This document shows, one piece after another, positions 1-13,297 of a stretch of 64,000 nt of DNA (its first letter is position 1; every line of letters begins with the position of its first letter). The stretch spans positions 42,353,832 to 42,417,831 of the forward strand of contig CM057843.1 in the NCBI GenBank assembly GCA_030068075.1, read 5' to 3'. Origin of the DNA: Paguma larvata. Taxonomy: Eukaryota; Chordata; Mammalia; Carnivora; Viverridae. The translations under genes and the position numbers were made by a program. The notes beneath the pieces were generated by a model, which worked only from the letters and a program-made list of their open reading frames with translations, was not told the DNA's origin and searched no databases.

Positions 1-63
1 CCCCTCGCGAAGACTTCTGTGGGAAGGGGGAAAGACAGTAGGCTCAAGTTCTGTGGTTAATAT

Positions 64-69
64 AATAAA
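64..69 (+). terminator. AATAAA hexamer, possibly the poly(A) signal of PSMC3IP
   Basis: A plus-strand AATAAA, followed directly by ATTAAA-like sequence, sits 185 nt from the MLX stop codon and points against MLX. In human, PSMC3IP lies tail to tail with MLX and their 3' ends overlap, so this hexamer could end the PSMC3IP transcript entering from the left edge. No PSMC3IP coding sequence is visible, so this rests on synteny only. Confidence 0.25.
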
Positions 70-253
70 TTAAAGCTTTCACAAAACAAATACCCCAGCC
101 CCACTGAGGATGAAGGGGTCCTGGGGAACCAAACACTGAGAACCAGCTGACTGGTGTGCAGTGTCCCAGTCCAGCCTCATAAGCCCAGTGGCTCTATGGC
201 CAAGTAGGAGACTCTGGCCTCTTGTCGGCGCTTCTGCAGGTTCCAAGAGCCAG

Positions 254-3200
254 TCAGTACAGCTGGTTCTTCAACTGGTGCAAGACGCCAATCACAATCT
301 CCCGTAGGGTCTGGTGGGGGCAGCAGAGGAAGACACGAGTGATGCTCAGGTGAGGACAGAGACCGGCTCAGATGCCTGCCCGGACCTGCCATGTTCTTTA
401 GAATACAATAGAAAAAGCCCCTGGGAAGCATTGCCGTCTACAGTTGGCTCTGAAATGTCCCCGAGACAGGACGGAGAAAGGGACGGAACCCTGGATAGCT
501 ATGTGGTAAAGCAAATACAAGAAATGGGAATGGTAGCATTTAGGTGGTGGGCACATGAGTGTCCAGTGTGAAATCCACTCTGTCGCAATATACTTAAAGC
601 ATTTCCAGAAAATGTCAGGAAACAATGAGATGCAAGTCAAGCCTCAAACTATGTAGTACCATTAACACACTGCTCCGTTGCAAATAATAACCACCCCAGA
701 GAAGACTACTTTAGTAGGCCTGGGGGGGAAGGGGGGAGTCAGGAATCTTTCCAAAAATTCCGAGTGATGAGGGCTTACATACTAGGCAGCCACGACATGG
801 GCTGACAAAGGCCGGAGCGAGGCCTTGCCTGAGTAAGCGCCCAAATCATTCTTGCCAAATGAAACAACAGGAGAATTGGCCTAGGAAGCAAAGAAAGGAG
901 ACCGCCTCAAGAAACCTAGATTCTCTGAAACCTCCCTCTCTGAACAAATTGGGAATTGGGCCACTTTGCCAGAAGGAAGATAGAAGATCCGCACCCCTTG
1001 CCCACTGCTGCCGCATACCTGAGGCTTACAGTGCTCCTCAATCCAGCTGAAGACGCAGGCTGACAGCTCCTGGAAACTGGCCACGGAGATGGAGGCATTG
1101 AAGGACTGAAACAGGGAGTCCATGATGCCTTGAAACACATTGAACTTGACTTGGTCAGAGACCTGGTCTTCTCCCTCGTGGGGGTTGTCCTGGTGTGCTT
1201 TCACAATCTGCTCATAGTTCCTGAAAGCAAGTAGGACAGAGCTAAGGTGCTGTAGCAGCTCAGGTCACGCTATGTACTCCCCCCGGGAAGGGGTTCCTGG
1301 AGAGCTTCTGGGACAGAAATGGGTGGCCCCTCTCTACCCCTCATTAATCCCACAGGCACTCTGAGTATCTGCTAAGTATCAGGGACAGTTGGGATGCAGA
1401 GTCCGACCCCTAAGTGGCCACCTACAGGAGTGAGAGGATTCTGTTCTATATTATCTGATAGGGCCTTTGGACCAGAGAAAGGTATGAACTGAAGTCAGCC
1501 TCAGAGTCCCCTCAGAAGCCCTGGCTCCTCCCCAAGCTCAGCATCCCCCTTACACTTTCATGATCTTTAGGGCCGTGACGTCCTTGCGTAGCATGGACAC
1601 CTCCTCCTCCTGCTTTTTCTTCTCCTTGTGCAAAAACTGGATGTAGTCAATAGCTGCAGCGGGGGGTGAGCACAGAGGAAGCCTCAACCAGAAGGACAAG
1701 GTTGACTGTGTTTCCCCTTCCTTCCTTTCCCCAACTCTCCCATTACAATCACCCCACCGGGGCCAGGCCGAAAGTGGGTATAAGGCTCCGGCCTCCTCAC
1801 AGCCCCACTGGGCCCAACCAGTCCCCGTGCTCGCCCTGGCCATACTCTTCTGTAGAACGATGGCTTTGCTGAGCTTTTGGGAGCCAATGGAGAAGTCCTG
1901 CTGCTGGCAGGTGGGGACGATGGTCTGGAGGTCATCATAGCCTCTCTGTGGAGACAGCAGGGAAAACAAGGGCTCCTTAACTCCAAGGGATTCAGGCAAA
2001 CTGGCACAAAACTTTGTGAACCCAAGTTCCACGCTCACAAACTCAAAGGGGCGGGGGGCTAGAAGGAAGGAGGTATGCACGTCCAGGGACTAGACCAGCT
2101 GCCACCAAGGATGCTTGGGGCTGATGAGGGCAGGGTGGATTTGAAAGACACACAGCCCTCCTGCACCGGCCTCCCCAGTCACCTTGATGGCGTCTCTCCT
2201 CTTCTGCTCGGCCTGAGTGTGGGCTCGCCGCCTCCGGTCTTTGTAGGACTCCTTGTAGGACTCCTGGTGGTAATCACTGTCTTCGTCATCTACGCTCAAA
2301 GTTGGGGGCAGAAAGAGGTCATTTTGAAGCCCAGTGAGCCCAGCTAACCCTCCTTGCCCCAGTGGGGAAGAAAAAACTGGTGCCCAGTGACAGCGAACAG
2401 AAGAACCTAATATCCTAGAGGAGGTGAAAGATGGTGAGACCCTGTATCTGACGCTAGGTCTCCAGCACCCCCATGTGGATGACTGGAGCTTCCTGTCTAG
2501 GAGATAATACTAAGAGGATGGTATATCTGAGCCCCCCCAGGTGGGGGCATGTTGCTGCCTACCTGTATTGGGGACAGAAGAGGCACTGGTGGAACCGATG
2601 CTATTAGCTCTGGACACTACACTCCCCTTTCGGGTACTTTCTACAAAAAGCCCTGGAAAAAAGAGGTCCCGATCACTAAGGGGTAGGGCAGAGGGACACT
2701 ATTAGACCTTCAGACACCTGTGTGTACAATGCCTTCCTGATCCTTAAATGCTAACCTCTCCCTTTCAACCCAAAAGCCACCCATATTGGGTCATCCACTT
2801 CTGCTGTGCCACACCACAGTGCTCCTGTCTCTGGTCTCCACTGCTCCACAGGCCTGCAATGATGCCACTAGTTCACAAAGTGGCATCTGAGCACAATGAG
2901 GGGAAGAGAAAGGCTAGCTCCCACTATTTTCATCATTTCCTTGCTTCAGAGCAGCAGGAACTACACCCTTATGCTTCCTGCCCCGGTCCTGCAGCTCCTC
3001 CCTCACGGTCTCGGGGCAGGAACTCCGCTCAGGGACAGTGGACTGTGCTCAGGTGTGGCTGGCAAGACCACGGGGATCTACAGGACTGTGGCGGGAGGGT
3101 TACCAGGGAGCTGGAGACAGTGGGGGAGGCACTCACCGGGGTCCAGGCTGTTGTCACTGTAGGCATACTCCACCTGCGACACCAAGCGAAGGAGCTCATC

Positions 3201-3749
3201 AGACCACCCGTCTGGGGCAGGGCACCTCCTTTCACTCAGCGCGCGCACACGCACACACACCCCACACACACCCTTACCCACCCCCACCCCCAAGGTGCGC
3301 AGGCAATTGCAGGATGCACCCGCGTGCGTTCACTTAGACACACACACACACGCACGCGCGCACGCTCGCCCACCCAGGGGTGTGCAGGGGTTTGCAGGAT
3401 TACCCCGATAGCAGTGAGCAGATAGGCCAGGGGAGCGCCGCCCCTCCGCAGGATCCCGCCTTGCCCCCACCCTCTCTCCTCCACCACCCCACCCCCCAAG
3501 CCCGGTCCCGACCCTCGTGCACACACGCCTCACTTGTCTCCCCACCTTGGCACGCGCAGGGTGAGGGCTGTCTTCTCTGCAGCCCCGGGGCCCGGAGGGC
3601 GGGGGGACCTTTGGGGACTGCAGGGAATCCCCTAGTCTTCCGGACCCCCCACGTGCACGAGCCCGACCCGCCCTCCCCTCGCCGGCGTGCGCGCCCGCGG
3701 GGCTTGCCTTGACCCAGGGGTCGTCCGGAGAGGCGCCCGGCTCCGTCAT
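254..3749 (-). CDS. MLX: MLX, Max-like protein X (bHLH-leucine zipper transcription factor), complete CDS in 8 exons
   Basis: MLX dimerises with MondoA, ChREBP or MXD proteins and binds E-boxes (CACGTG) to control glucose-responsive and metabolic genes; it shuttles between cytoplasm and nucleus. Coding exons in transcript order: 3546-3749, 3137-3173, 2563-2652, 2183-2289, 1846-1945, 1554-1653, 1019-1220, 254-310. All introns are GT-AG. Joined length is 897 nt, 298 residues, equal to the long human isoform. The basic region (about residues 129-146, with HTQAEQKRRDAIK) is in exon 4, helix-loop-helix in exons 5-6, zipper in exon 6, and the C-terminal dimerisation/cytoplasmic-localisation domain in exons 7-8. 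The start (MTEPGASP, 3747-3749) was chosen by match to the known N-terminus; the frame continues upstream but that part has no family match. Exon 3 (90 nt) can be skipped in frame, consistent with known MLX isoforms. The 3' UTR continues past the left edge. Confidence 0.95.
3240..3368. repeat. (CA)n/(CG)n alternating microsatellite in MLX intron 1
   Basis: Two interrupted purine-pyrimidine alternating tracts: one beginning with GCGCGCACACGCACACAC near 3240, and one with about seven CA units running into CACGCGCGCACGC near 3336-3366. Between them is a C-rich spacer. Such tracts are length-polymorphic and can adopt Z-DNA. It sits in intron 1, between exons 1 and 2 of MLX. Confidence 0.85.
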
Positions 3750-4160
3750 CTCCGACCCACCGAACCGGAAACCAGCCAGCGGGCGGGCCCCCTGCCGCGA
3801 GGAAGAGGCGAGGCACTTCCACGTGACCCAAACCCACCAACCCACGAACGAGAGGCGGAGGGCGGGGCGCGGCCCGCGCATGCGCAACACGGAAAACTCC
3901 TAAACCGAGGGGCCGGAGACGCGGAGAGTGGCGTCGGGGCTGACAGAGACGTCGTCTTTCCCCTCGTTCGCCCACGCCGCGACACGCAGCACATTCTGTC
4001 AACCGGAGTCCCCTCAAAAGGCTCGTCCGAATAGTATCTCCGATAGTTGTGTGCACGCGCTGTGCTGGGCCCGCGGCTCCCGGGGACGCGTGTCCAACCC
4101 CCACCCTGCCGGCCCTGCAGCCCTGGTCTCCTTGGCCGACCCCGCGCGGCTGCCAGCTCC
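3750..4160 (-). promoter_or_regulatory. MLX: MLX promoter and 5' UTR, CpG-rich
   Basis: The sequence directly upstream of the MLX start is GC-rich with many CpG dinucleotides, and CpG density stays high from about 3440 (inside exon 1) to about 4160, as in a CpG-island promoter. I see no TATA box at a useful distance. An E-box CACGTG lies at 3820-3825, about 71 nt upstream of the start codon. The transcription start cannot be fixed from sequence alone. COASY ends about 320 nt further upstream, so the promoter is squeezed between two co-oriented genes. Confidence 0.6.
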
Positions 4161-4482
4161 TTGAGGGCAGAGGCCCCGCCTGACTCGTGGAAGGCCGGTC
4201 CTCCAACACGCAGCCTGGCGTCTGGCAGGAGACTAGTGGAAGAAACGCTTTCAAAGAGCCCGTTAGCCGAGTTAAGCCTCTTCACAGATACAGAAACCAA
4301 GGAACACAGAAAGTCTGTAGCTTCTCCCAAAGCAGACAGCTAGTCAGCGATAGGGCCCAGGCTGACCTCAGTCTGGCTAGCTTCAATAGCTAGGCCCGCT
4401 TCCAGCTCAAGGCTTCCAAAGCTACCCAGAGGCATGGGGCAGGACGCAGGCATCGTACAGGCAGCACCTGGCAACATTCACC

Positions 4483-4488
4483 TTTAAT
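4483..4488 (-). terminator. COASY: COASY poly(A) signal ATTAAA
   Basis: Minus-strand ATTAAA (plus tttaat) lies about 300 nt after the COASY stop codon at 4791. No AATAAA is seen between the stop and this site, so this common variant is the best candidate. The MLX start is about 730 nt further downstream. Confidence 0.6.
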
Positions 4489-4790
4489 TCTGTTACAAGT
4501 TCCAGTGTTTGCCCTGGCCACGGTCGGCCGAAGGTTTCACAGACACTGTGGGCAAGAGTAGGCACAGAATGCCAGAGGGGCCTGCTCCCCTCTGAGTCAC
4601 ATCCTCAGCGAAGGCCAGACACCAGCAAGCTGGGTAGACGGTGGGTCCACCAGGCCTGGCCCTGCCCTGCCCTGCCCTCCCCAGTCTGGTTCAGAGTCTC
4701 GAGGCCCCCATTCTTCCTCAAGGCTGAAATCTCTGGGCAGCTCCAGGGGCCACTTTGGCCCGACAGAGAACTCACGGTCAGCCATGGGCC

Positions 4791-8631
<3,841 letters not shown>

Positions 8632-8883
8632 TTTTGTAAGGAGTAGGGCGGGTCCTGCCGAGGAGGTGGGGCTGAGCTCAGAGGCTGGGGAGGCCGATGA
8701 AGCTATTTATTTCCAGATCTCAACCACGCCCAGACCAGTAGGGGGAGAACTAGGCGGACCTGGAAGCTCGGTTCACGGATAACCTTTAGACTCTGACAGA
8801 AGCGAATGGCTTCAGCTGGGTTACCCAGGAGATAGCGGCAAAGGCAGAACACCTGACTTTTCTCTTAATAAGTTACAGGACAT

Positions 8884-9009
8884 GGCACCTGGGTGGCTCA
8901 GCTCGTTGAGCATGGGACTCTTGATTTTGGCTCAGGTCATGATCTCACGGTTTATGAGCTCAAGCCCCGTATGGGTCTCTGTGCTGACAGAGTGGAGCCT
9001 GCTTGCGAT

Positions 9010-9041
<32 letters not shown>

Positions 9042-9109
9042 TCTCCCTCTCTCCTGCTCTCTCTGTCCTTTCCCCACTCTCTCTCTCAAAATAAATAAAC
9101 ATAAAAAAA
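8884..9109 (+). mobile_element. CAN SINE (SINEC, felid type), full length
   Basis: It has a tRNA-derived head starting gcacctgggtggctcag, the internal core caggtcatgatctcacgg, a long (CT)n tract and the tail aataaataaac. It is flanked by an 8-bp target-site duplication TTACAGGA at 8873-8880 and 9110-9117, which marks a real insertion upstream of COASY. Confidence 0.93.
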
Positions 9110-9629
9110 TTACAGGAATAGAGGTTGGAGGTGGGGGCCACAGGGTAGCACTTAAATCATGACTCAGAATCCTTGGGTCCTCCTGGTGCCCTCCCACTCC
9201 AAGGATCCTCTTGTGGGAGCCACAAGACAACTCTGTCCAAGCCCCATTTCCCAGTTGGGGAAATTGAGGCCCTCTATGTTCCAAGGACATATAAGGAAGT
9301 AATGGCAGAGACCCGGTCTTATGGTTCTGTGGGATGCTCTCCACACCACTCAGAACCAGTCTGAGGGAGAGAGGAGGAGGAGAGTTCTGCATGGCAGCTC
9401 CTTGGGTTGCCAGAGGAGGTCTCCAGACAGGAGAAAAGGGGAGGAAGGAGACAGACCTAGTGTCAAGGGTTTACTGTGAAGCTAATGGGGCTGGAAAGGC
9501 TCCAGCTGGTGGTCTCCCTCGGGAGAGGAAGCCAGGTTGCCATCAGGAAATATTTCAAGTAAATTGTTCACGGAGATCTCAAAAGGGAGGGAAACCAATC
9601 TCCTAAGATTCAGCTTGAAGCCCCACACT

Positions 9630-9717
9630 TAGGCTCGAACCCACGAGCCACGAGATCATGACCTGAGCCGAAATCAAGATTACAACGCTTAACTGACTGT
9701 GCCACCCAGGTGCCGCC
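9630..9717 (-). mobile_element. CAN SINE, partial (5' half)
   Basis: The minus-strand copy ends at the head (plus: gccacccaggtgcc) and carries the core atcatgacctgagc. It lacks the CT-rich part and tail. Confidence 0.85.
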
Positions 9718-9751
9718 TTTTTTTTTGCATTCTTAAAGAGGTGTCTCAAGG

Positions 9752-9886
9752 GGGCACCTGGCCGGCTCACTTGGTGGAGCACGTGACTCTTGATCTGACG
9801 GTTGGTTGTAAGTTAGAGCCCCATATTGGGTGTAGAGATTATTTAAAAATTAAAATCTTAAAAAAATAAATAAATAAAGAGATGGT
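9752..9886 (+). mobile_element. CAN SINE, short subtype
   Basis: The head ggcacctggccggctcact is followed by a different body (ttgatctgacggttg, then agagccccatattgggtgtag) and an A/T tail with aaaataaataaataaa. It lacks the CT-rich segment, as in the shorter carnivoran subfamily. Confidence 0.85.
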
Positions 9887-10484
9887 CCCAAAGGCGTATA
9901 AGCCTCTGGCCCCACAGAACTGGATCTGCCCCTGGAGTCAAGGATTGGAAGAGTTACAGAGCCATCAAGGCATTAAAGCCAGCTTCAGGCAGGAGACACC
10001 TTAGGTTGGAATTTAGAGAGGACCCCCATATGAAGCAGCAAACTGCAGACTCTCAGGAAATGCCCTGAAACACCTGGGCACAGTCTCACATGGAGTCACT
10101 GTTGGAGGAGATGTGAGCGCAAGTTGGCTCTCGAGCTGGCCCTGGGCAGTCGGAGGCTCCTCACCCACTCCTCTGTCCTGAGTATACACTATTCCCACAG
10201 TGGTAGCCTTGAGAGAGCAGTGTGTTGTTGAGACCGTCTGGATGGTGTATGTGACAGAACCTATTTAAGGCCTCTCTATAAACTATTAAGATTCTGGTGG
10301 GTAAGTGCAGAGATCTACTTGTCTTATAGCCTCCCAGGATGAGTCTCATAGGTCAGTTCCCTTGCTAATTAACGCCCCCCCCCAATCTAGAGTGGTCTCC
10401 CTCTTTCTTTGGTCTCTCCTTGGCCTGGTGTACAGGAGCCAGTTTCGGATTTCACCCAGGGAACTTCCAGGTTGTCAACCGACA

Positions 10485-11400
10485 GTCATTTTTATTCAGT
10501 AAATATGGACTTAGTGCCTCCCGTGATCAGGAATGGTTCTATGTACAAGAGATCAACCAGTGAACAAAACCAACCAACAAGCTGCCCTGGAGCTTAGGTT
10601 CCTGTAGGCCTGGTGAAAGTTACAGATAAACGTGGAACAATAAAGTTAGCGAGTCCATAAACAGATCTATAACACATCTAGTACTGATAAGTGCTATGAA
10701 GAAAATCGAAACAGGGTAAGGGAACTATAATTGGGGGAAAGGGAATGCTATTTTACATCAGGTCGTCCAGGGAAAGACCCGAATGAAGAGAAGAATCAGA
10801 GATTAGGGAAACTGTACCAGACAGAAGGAATAGCCAGTTCAAAGGCCCTGGGGCAGAAATCCAGTAGGGCTGAATCGGATGATGGTAAATGATGAAAGAT
10901 AAGATAGAAAGGAGGTGGGGGCCAGATCAAGAATGTGTTGGAGGTCTTGGAGAATAGCCTTTGATCTTAATTAGATAAGCCAGAGGAGGTGTTTTAAGCA
11001 CAGACATGAAATAATTTCCGTTTCTAAAAGATCATTCTGGCTGCTCTGTGGAACTTTTACTTGGTGGGCATGGGTGGCATCAAGGCAACCAGTTAGGAAA
11101 CCACTGCACTAATCCAGGTGTGGTGATGGGAGACCAGAGTGACTTCCAAGGATGCTTTGAAGATTGACGGTATCTGCTGATGCGTTGGTTGAGGGATGGG
11201 CAAGAAGGAAGAAGTGGGGAAGATTGGGGCAGGAGCAGGGGGAGGTCTGGAAATCAGAACTCGGGTTTGGACACATTAAGTCTATCAAGCATCGAGTGGA
11301 GATGTTGAGTACGTGGTTGGAGATGTATGTTCAGCTGGAGGTATTGGAGACTTTGGTGAGGCTCATGGGTGCATAAAGGGTTCTCCAAGTCATGGGACTG
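10485..11400 (-). repeat. Old L2-like LINE fragment (reverse orientation)
   Basis: On the plus strand this reads as the reverse of a typical L2 3' region: tttattcagtaaatat, then a 'gtgaacaaaac' block, 'ctggagctta', 'ataagtgctatgaagaaaat', 'ccagttcaaaggccctggggcag', and 'aaagatcattctggctgct'. It is diverged and has no open frame. I recognise the family by these blocks only, so the subfamily is not assigned. Confidence 0.55.
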
Positions 11401-11426
11401 CAGGAGACTATTAAGAGTATGAATGT

Positions 11427-11632
11427 GGGGCGCCTGGGTGGCTCAGTCAGTTAGCGTCCGACCTCAGCTCAGGTCATGATCTCACAGTTCGTGAGTTCAA
11501 GCCCTGCATCGGGCTCTGTGCTGACAGCTCGGAGCCTGGAGCCTGCTTCGGACTCTGTGTGTCCCTCTCTCTCTCTGCCCCTCCCCTGCTTATGCTCTCT
11601 CTCAAAAATAAATAAACACTAAAAGAAAAGAG
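11427..11632 (+). mobile_element. CAN SINE, full length
   Basis: Starts ggggcgcctgggtggctcag, has the atgatctcacagttcgtgag core, a CT-rich tract, and ends aaaataaataaacacta. Confidence 0.93.
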
Positions 11633-11639
11633 TACGAAT

Positions 11640-11718
11640 GTAATTGAGATTCTTGATCTTGAGGTTGAGGGTTCGAGCCCCACATTGGGTACAGAGACTA
11701 CTTAAAAACAAAATCTTA
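11640..11718 (+). mobile_element. CAN SINE, short subtype, 3' part
   Basis: The body ttgatcttgaggttgaggg, then agccccacattgggtacagag and tail acttaaaaacaaaatctta. It sits between two full SINEs, and a matching 'aaataaaatctta' occurs after the next one near 11943-11956. This suggests that the SINE at 11720-11942 inserted into the tail of this copy. Confidence 0.75.
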
Positions 11719-11719
11719 G

Positions 11720-11942
11720 GGACACCTAGGTGGCTCATTTGGTTAAGTGTCTGACTCTTGATTTCGACTCAGGTCGTGGTCTCACAGTTCCTGAGATCAG
11801 GCCCCAATCTCCGAGTCGGGCTCTGTGCTGAGAGCAAAGAGCTTGCTTGGGATTCTCTCTTTCCCTCTCTCTCTGCCCCTCCCTTGCTCACTTGCGCATT
11901 CTCTCTCTCTCTCAAAATAAACATTTAAAATTTTTAATTAAA
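11720..11942 (+). mobile_element. CAN SINE, full length
   Basis: Head gggacacctaggtggctcat, core with caggtcgtggtctcacagtt, a CT-rich tract, and the tail caaaataaacatttaaaa. Confidence 0.9.
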
Positions 11943-12849
11943 AAAATAAAATCTTAAAGAAAAGATTACGAATGTAATTCATGGAGGGGTCACACTTTGC
12001 CGTTCTCATCATTGCGTCCCCACCCCGGGATGTGACCTTGTGAGTGTATGCAAACACACACACTCTCACCAAAGGAACAGACTGTGGGACAGGAGCTGGG
12101 CTCTCAGAGCAGGTCTCAGAGATTCGTGCCATCTTGGCCCTCTCCCCTTCCTGTGGCCTTTCTGGATCCTGAAGGGACAGCAGAACCATCTGGACCAGCA
12201 GGGCAGGGAGACAGGCGGGGATGAGCTGGCTGAGGCCCCCTGTCGCAGGAGCAGCCAGCAGTCTAATGCCCAGAGTGGATGGCTAGCCAGAGGTAGTGGT
12301 GGGTCCAGATGCTGTACCTCCTCTGCCTCCCCCCAGGCTCCAAACAAACCCCCAGCGGTTTCCCCTCTACTCTGGCTTCCCAAGCTCTCTGCAGCCATGC
12401 CCCTGCCCATGCCAAATAGTCCTCTCCCTCCCTCTCCCCCATCTCTTGGGCACCCCTGCCCCTGTCCTCTACCCTCAACCTCCTCATCTAGTACTCTCCC
12501 TGTTCACCCCTTCTCTAGCACCCTACTTCTCAGGAAGTTAGCAGGAAATTGACCCCACAACCCTGCAAGCCCTTTCTCTGGCTTCTGCCCCTGGCTTCAG
12601 GAAGGACAGCCCATTGGGCAGTGCGGCCTGACCTGGGGCCGTGGTTGACCTGGGGCTGTGGAGGAGGAGCTCATCCTCGTGGTGAGTGGTAGCTTCTGGG
12701 CTGGTGGGGATCCCTCCAGCTGAGTTCTGTCTAGGGCAGGGGACACGGAGGAGGATGAGTGGAGCTGCATCCTTATAACTCATTTAGCCTTGTTTCTTCT
12801 TTACACATCGGGCTTCCGCATAGGAACACACAACAGTAACACCACTACC

Positions 12850-13045
12850 AGTAGCAATAATAGCGGTGCCTGCTATTAAGACCTTCCCGGCAGTTTCAGG
12901 AATTATCTCAATCCTTCATAGGATCCATGACATAGGTCTTATACCCATTTTACAGATAAGAGAACAGACTCAGAGAGGATAAGGCCCTTGCCTGAAGTCT
13001 CATGACTAGTGGGGGCCAAATCACAAACCGACTCTCCCCATTCCC
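12850..13045 (-). repeat. MIR-like SINE fragment
   Basis: The plus strand reads cattttacagataagagaac, then a diverged 'gactcagagag...ataag' and 'ctcatgactagt', the reverse of the MIR 3' region. Diverged and old. Confidence 0.5.
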
Positions 13046-13291
13046 AGGTCCGCCTCACTCCTGCTACCGGACACCCCGTAGGGATCCAGGGACCACTCTC
13101 GACCCTGCCCTTCGGTGGGCTAGCTCCTTCCTCTTTCTGGGCCTCGGTTTCCGCGTTGGTATTACCCGGGCTAGCCATGGTCTTGTCAGATCACCCACCC
13201 GCTGCACCCGCCGCCTGTCGCATACGTCCCGCCAAACCGCGCGCCGCTGGGGTCGCAAAGGAGAGCGCGGCAGACGGAGGCGGGCCAAGCC

Positions 13292-13297
13292 TTTATT
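13292..13297 (-). terminator. HSD17B1: HSD17B1 poly(A) signal AATAAA overlapping the stop codon
   Basis: The minus strand reads CTG TAA TAA AGG: the stop codon TAA is 13296-13298, and AATAAA occupies 13292-13297, sharing two bases. No other hexamer follows close by, so the 3' UTR should be only about 15-30 nt long. Confidence 0.8.

Larger units (their letters stand above)
8650..13290. other. Intergenic region between COASY and HSD17B1
   Basis: Apart from the SINEs, the L2-like fragment and a MIR listed separately, I see no exon, RNA gene or conserved motif here. In primates this gap contains an HSD17B1 duplicate pseudogene; I found no second copy of HSD17B1 exons here. The stretch 11990-12830 is moderately GC-rich single-copy sequence without a recognisable gene. 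Confidence 0.6.

Noticed and set aside
2748..3425. 225-codon plus-strand open frame
   Set aside because: It covers MLX introns, the antisense of exon 2 and the CA microsatellite. The protein is low-complexity.
3400..4254. 284-codon minus-strand open frame across MLX exon 1 and its promoter
   Set aside because: It is in a different frame from MLX exon 1 and runs through CpG-rich promoter sequence that lacks stops by composition. No family resemblance.
8650..13290. A second HSD17B1 copy, as in the primate locus
   Set aside because: No exon-like stretch with TGCSSGIG- or YCASK-type coding was found in this gap.
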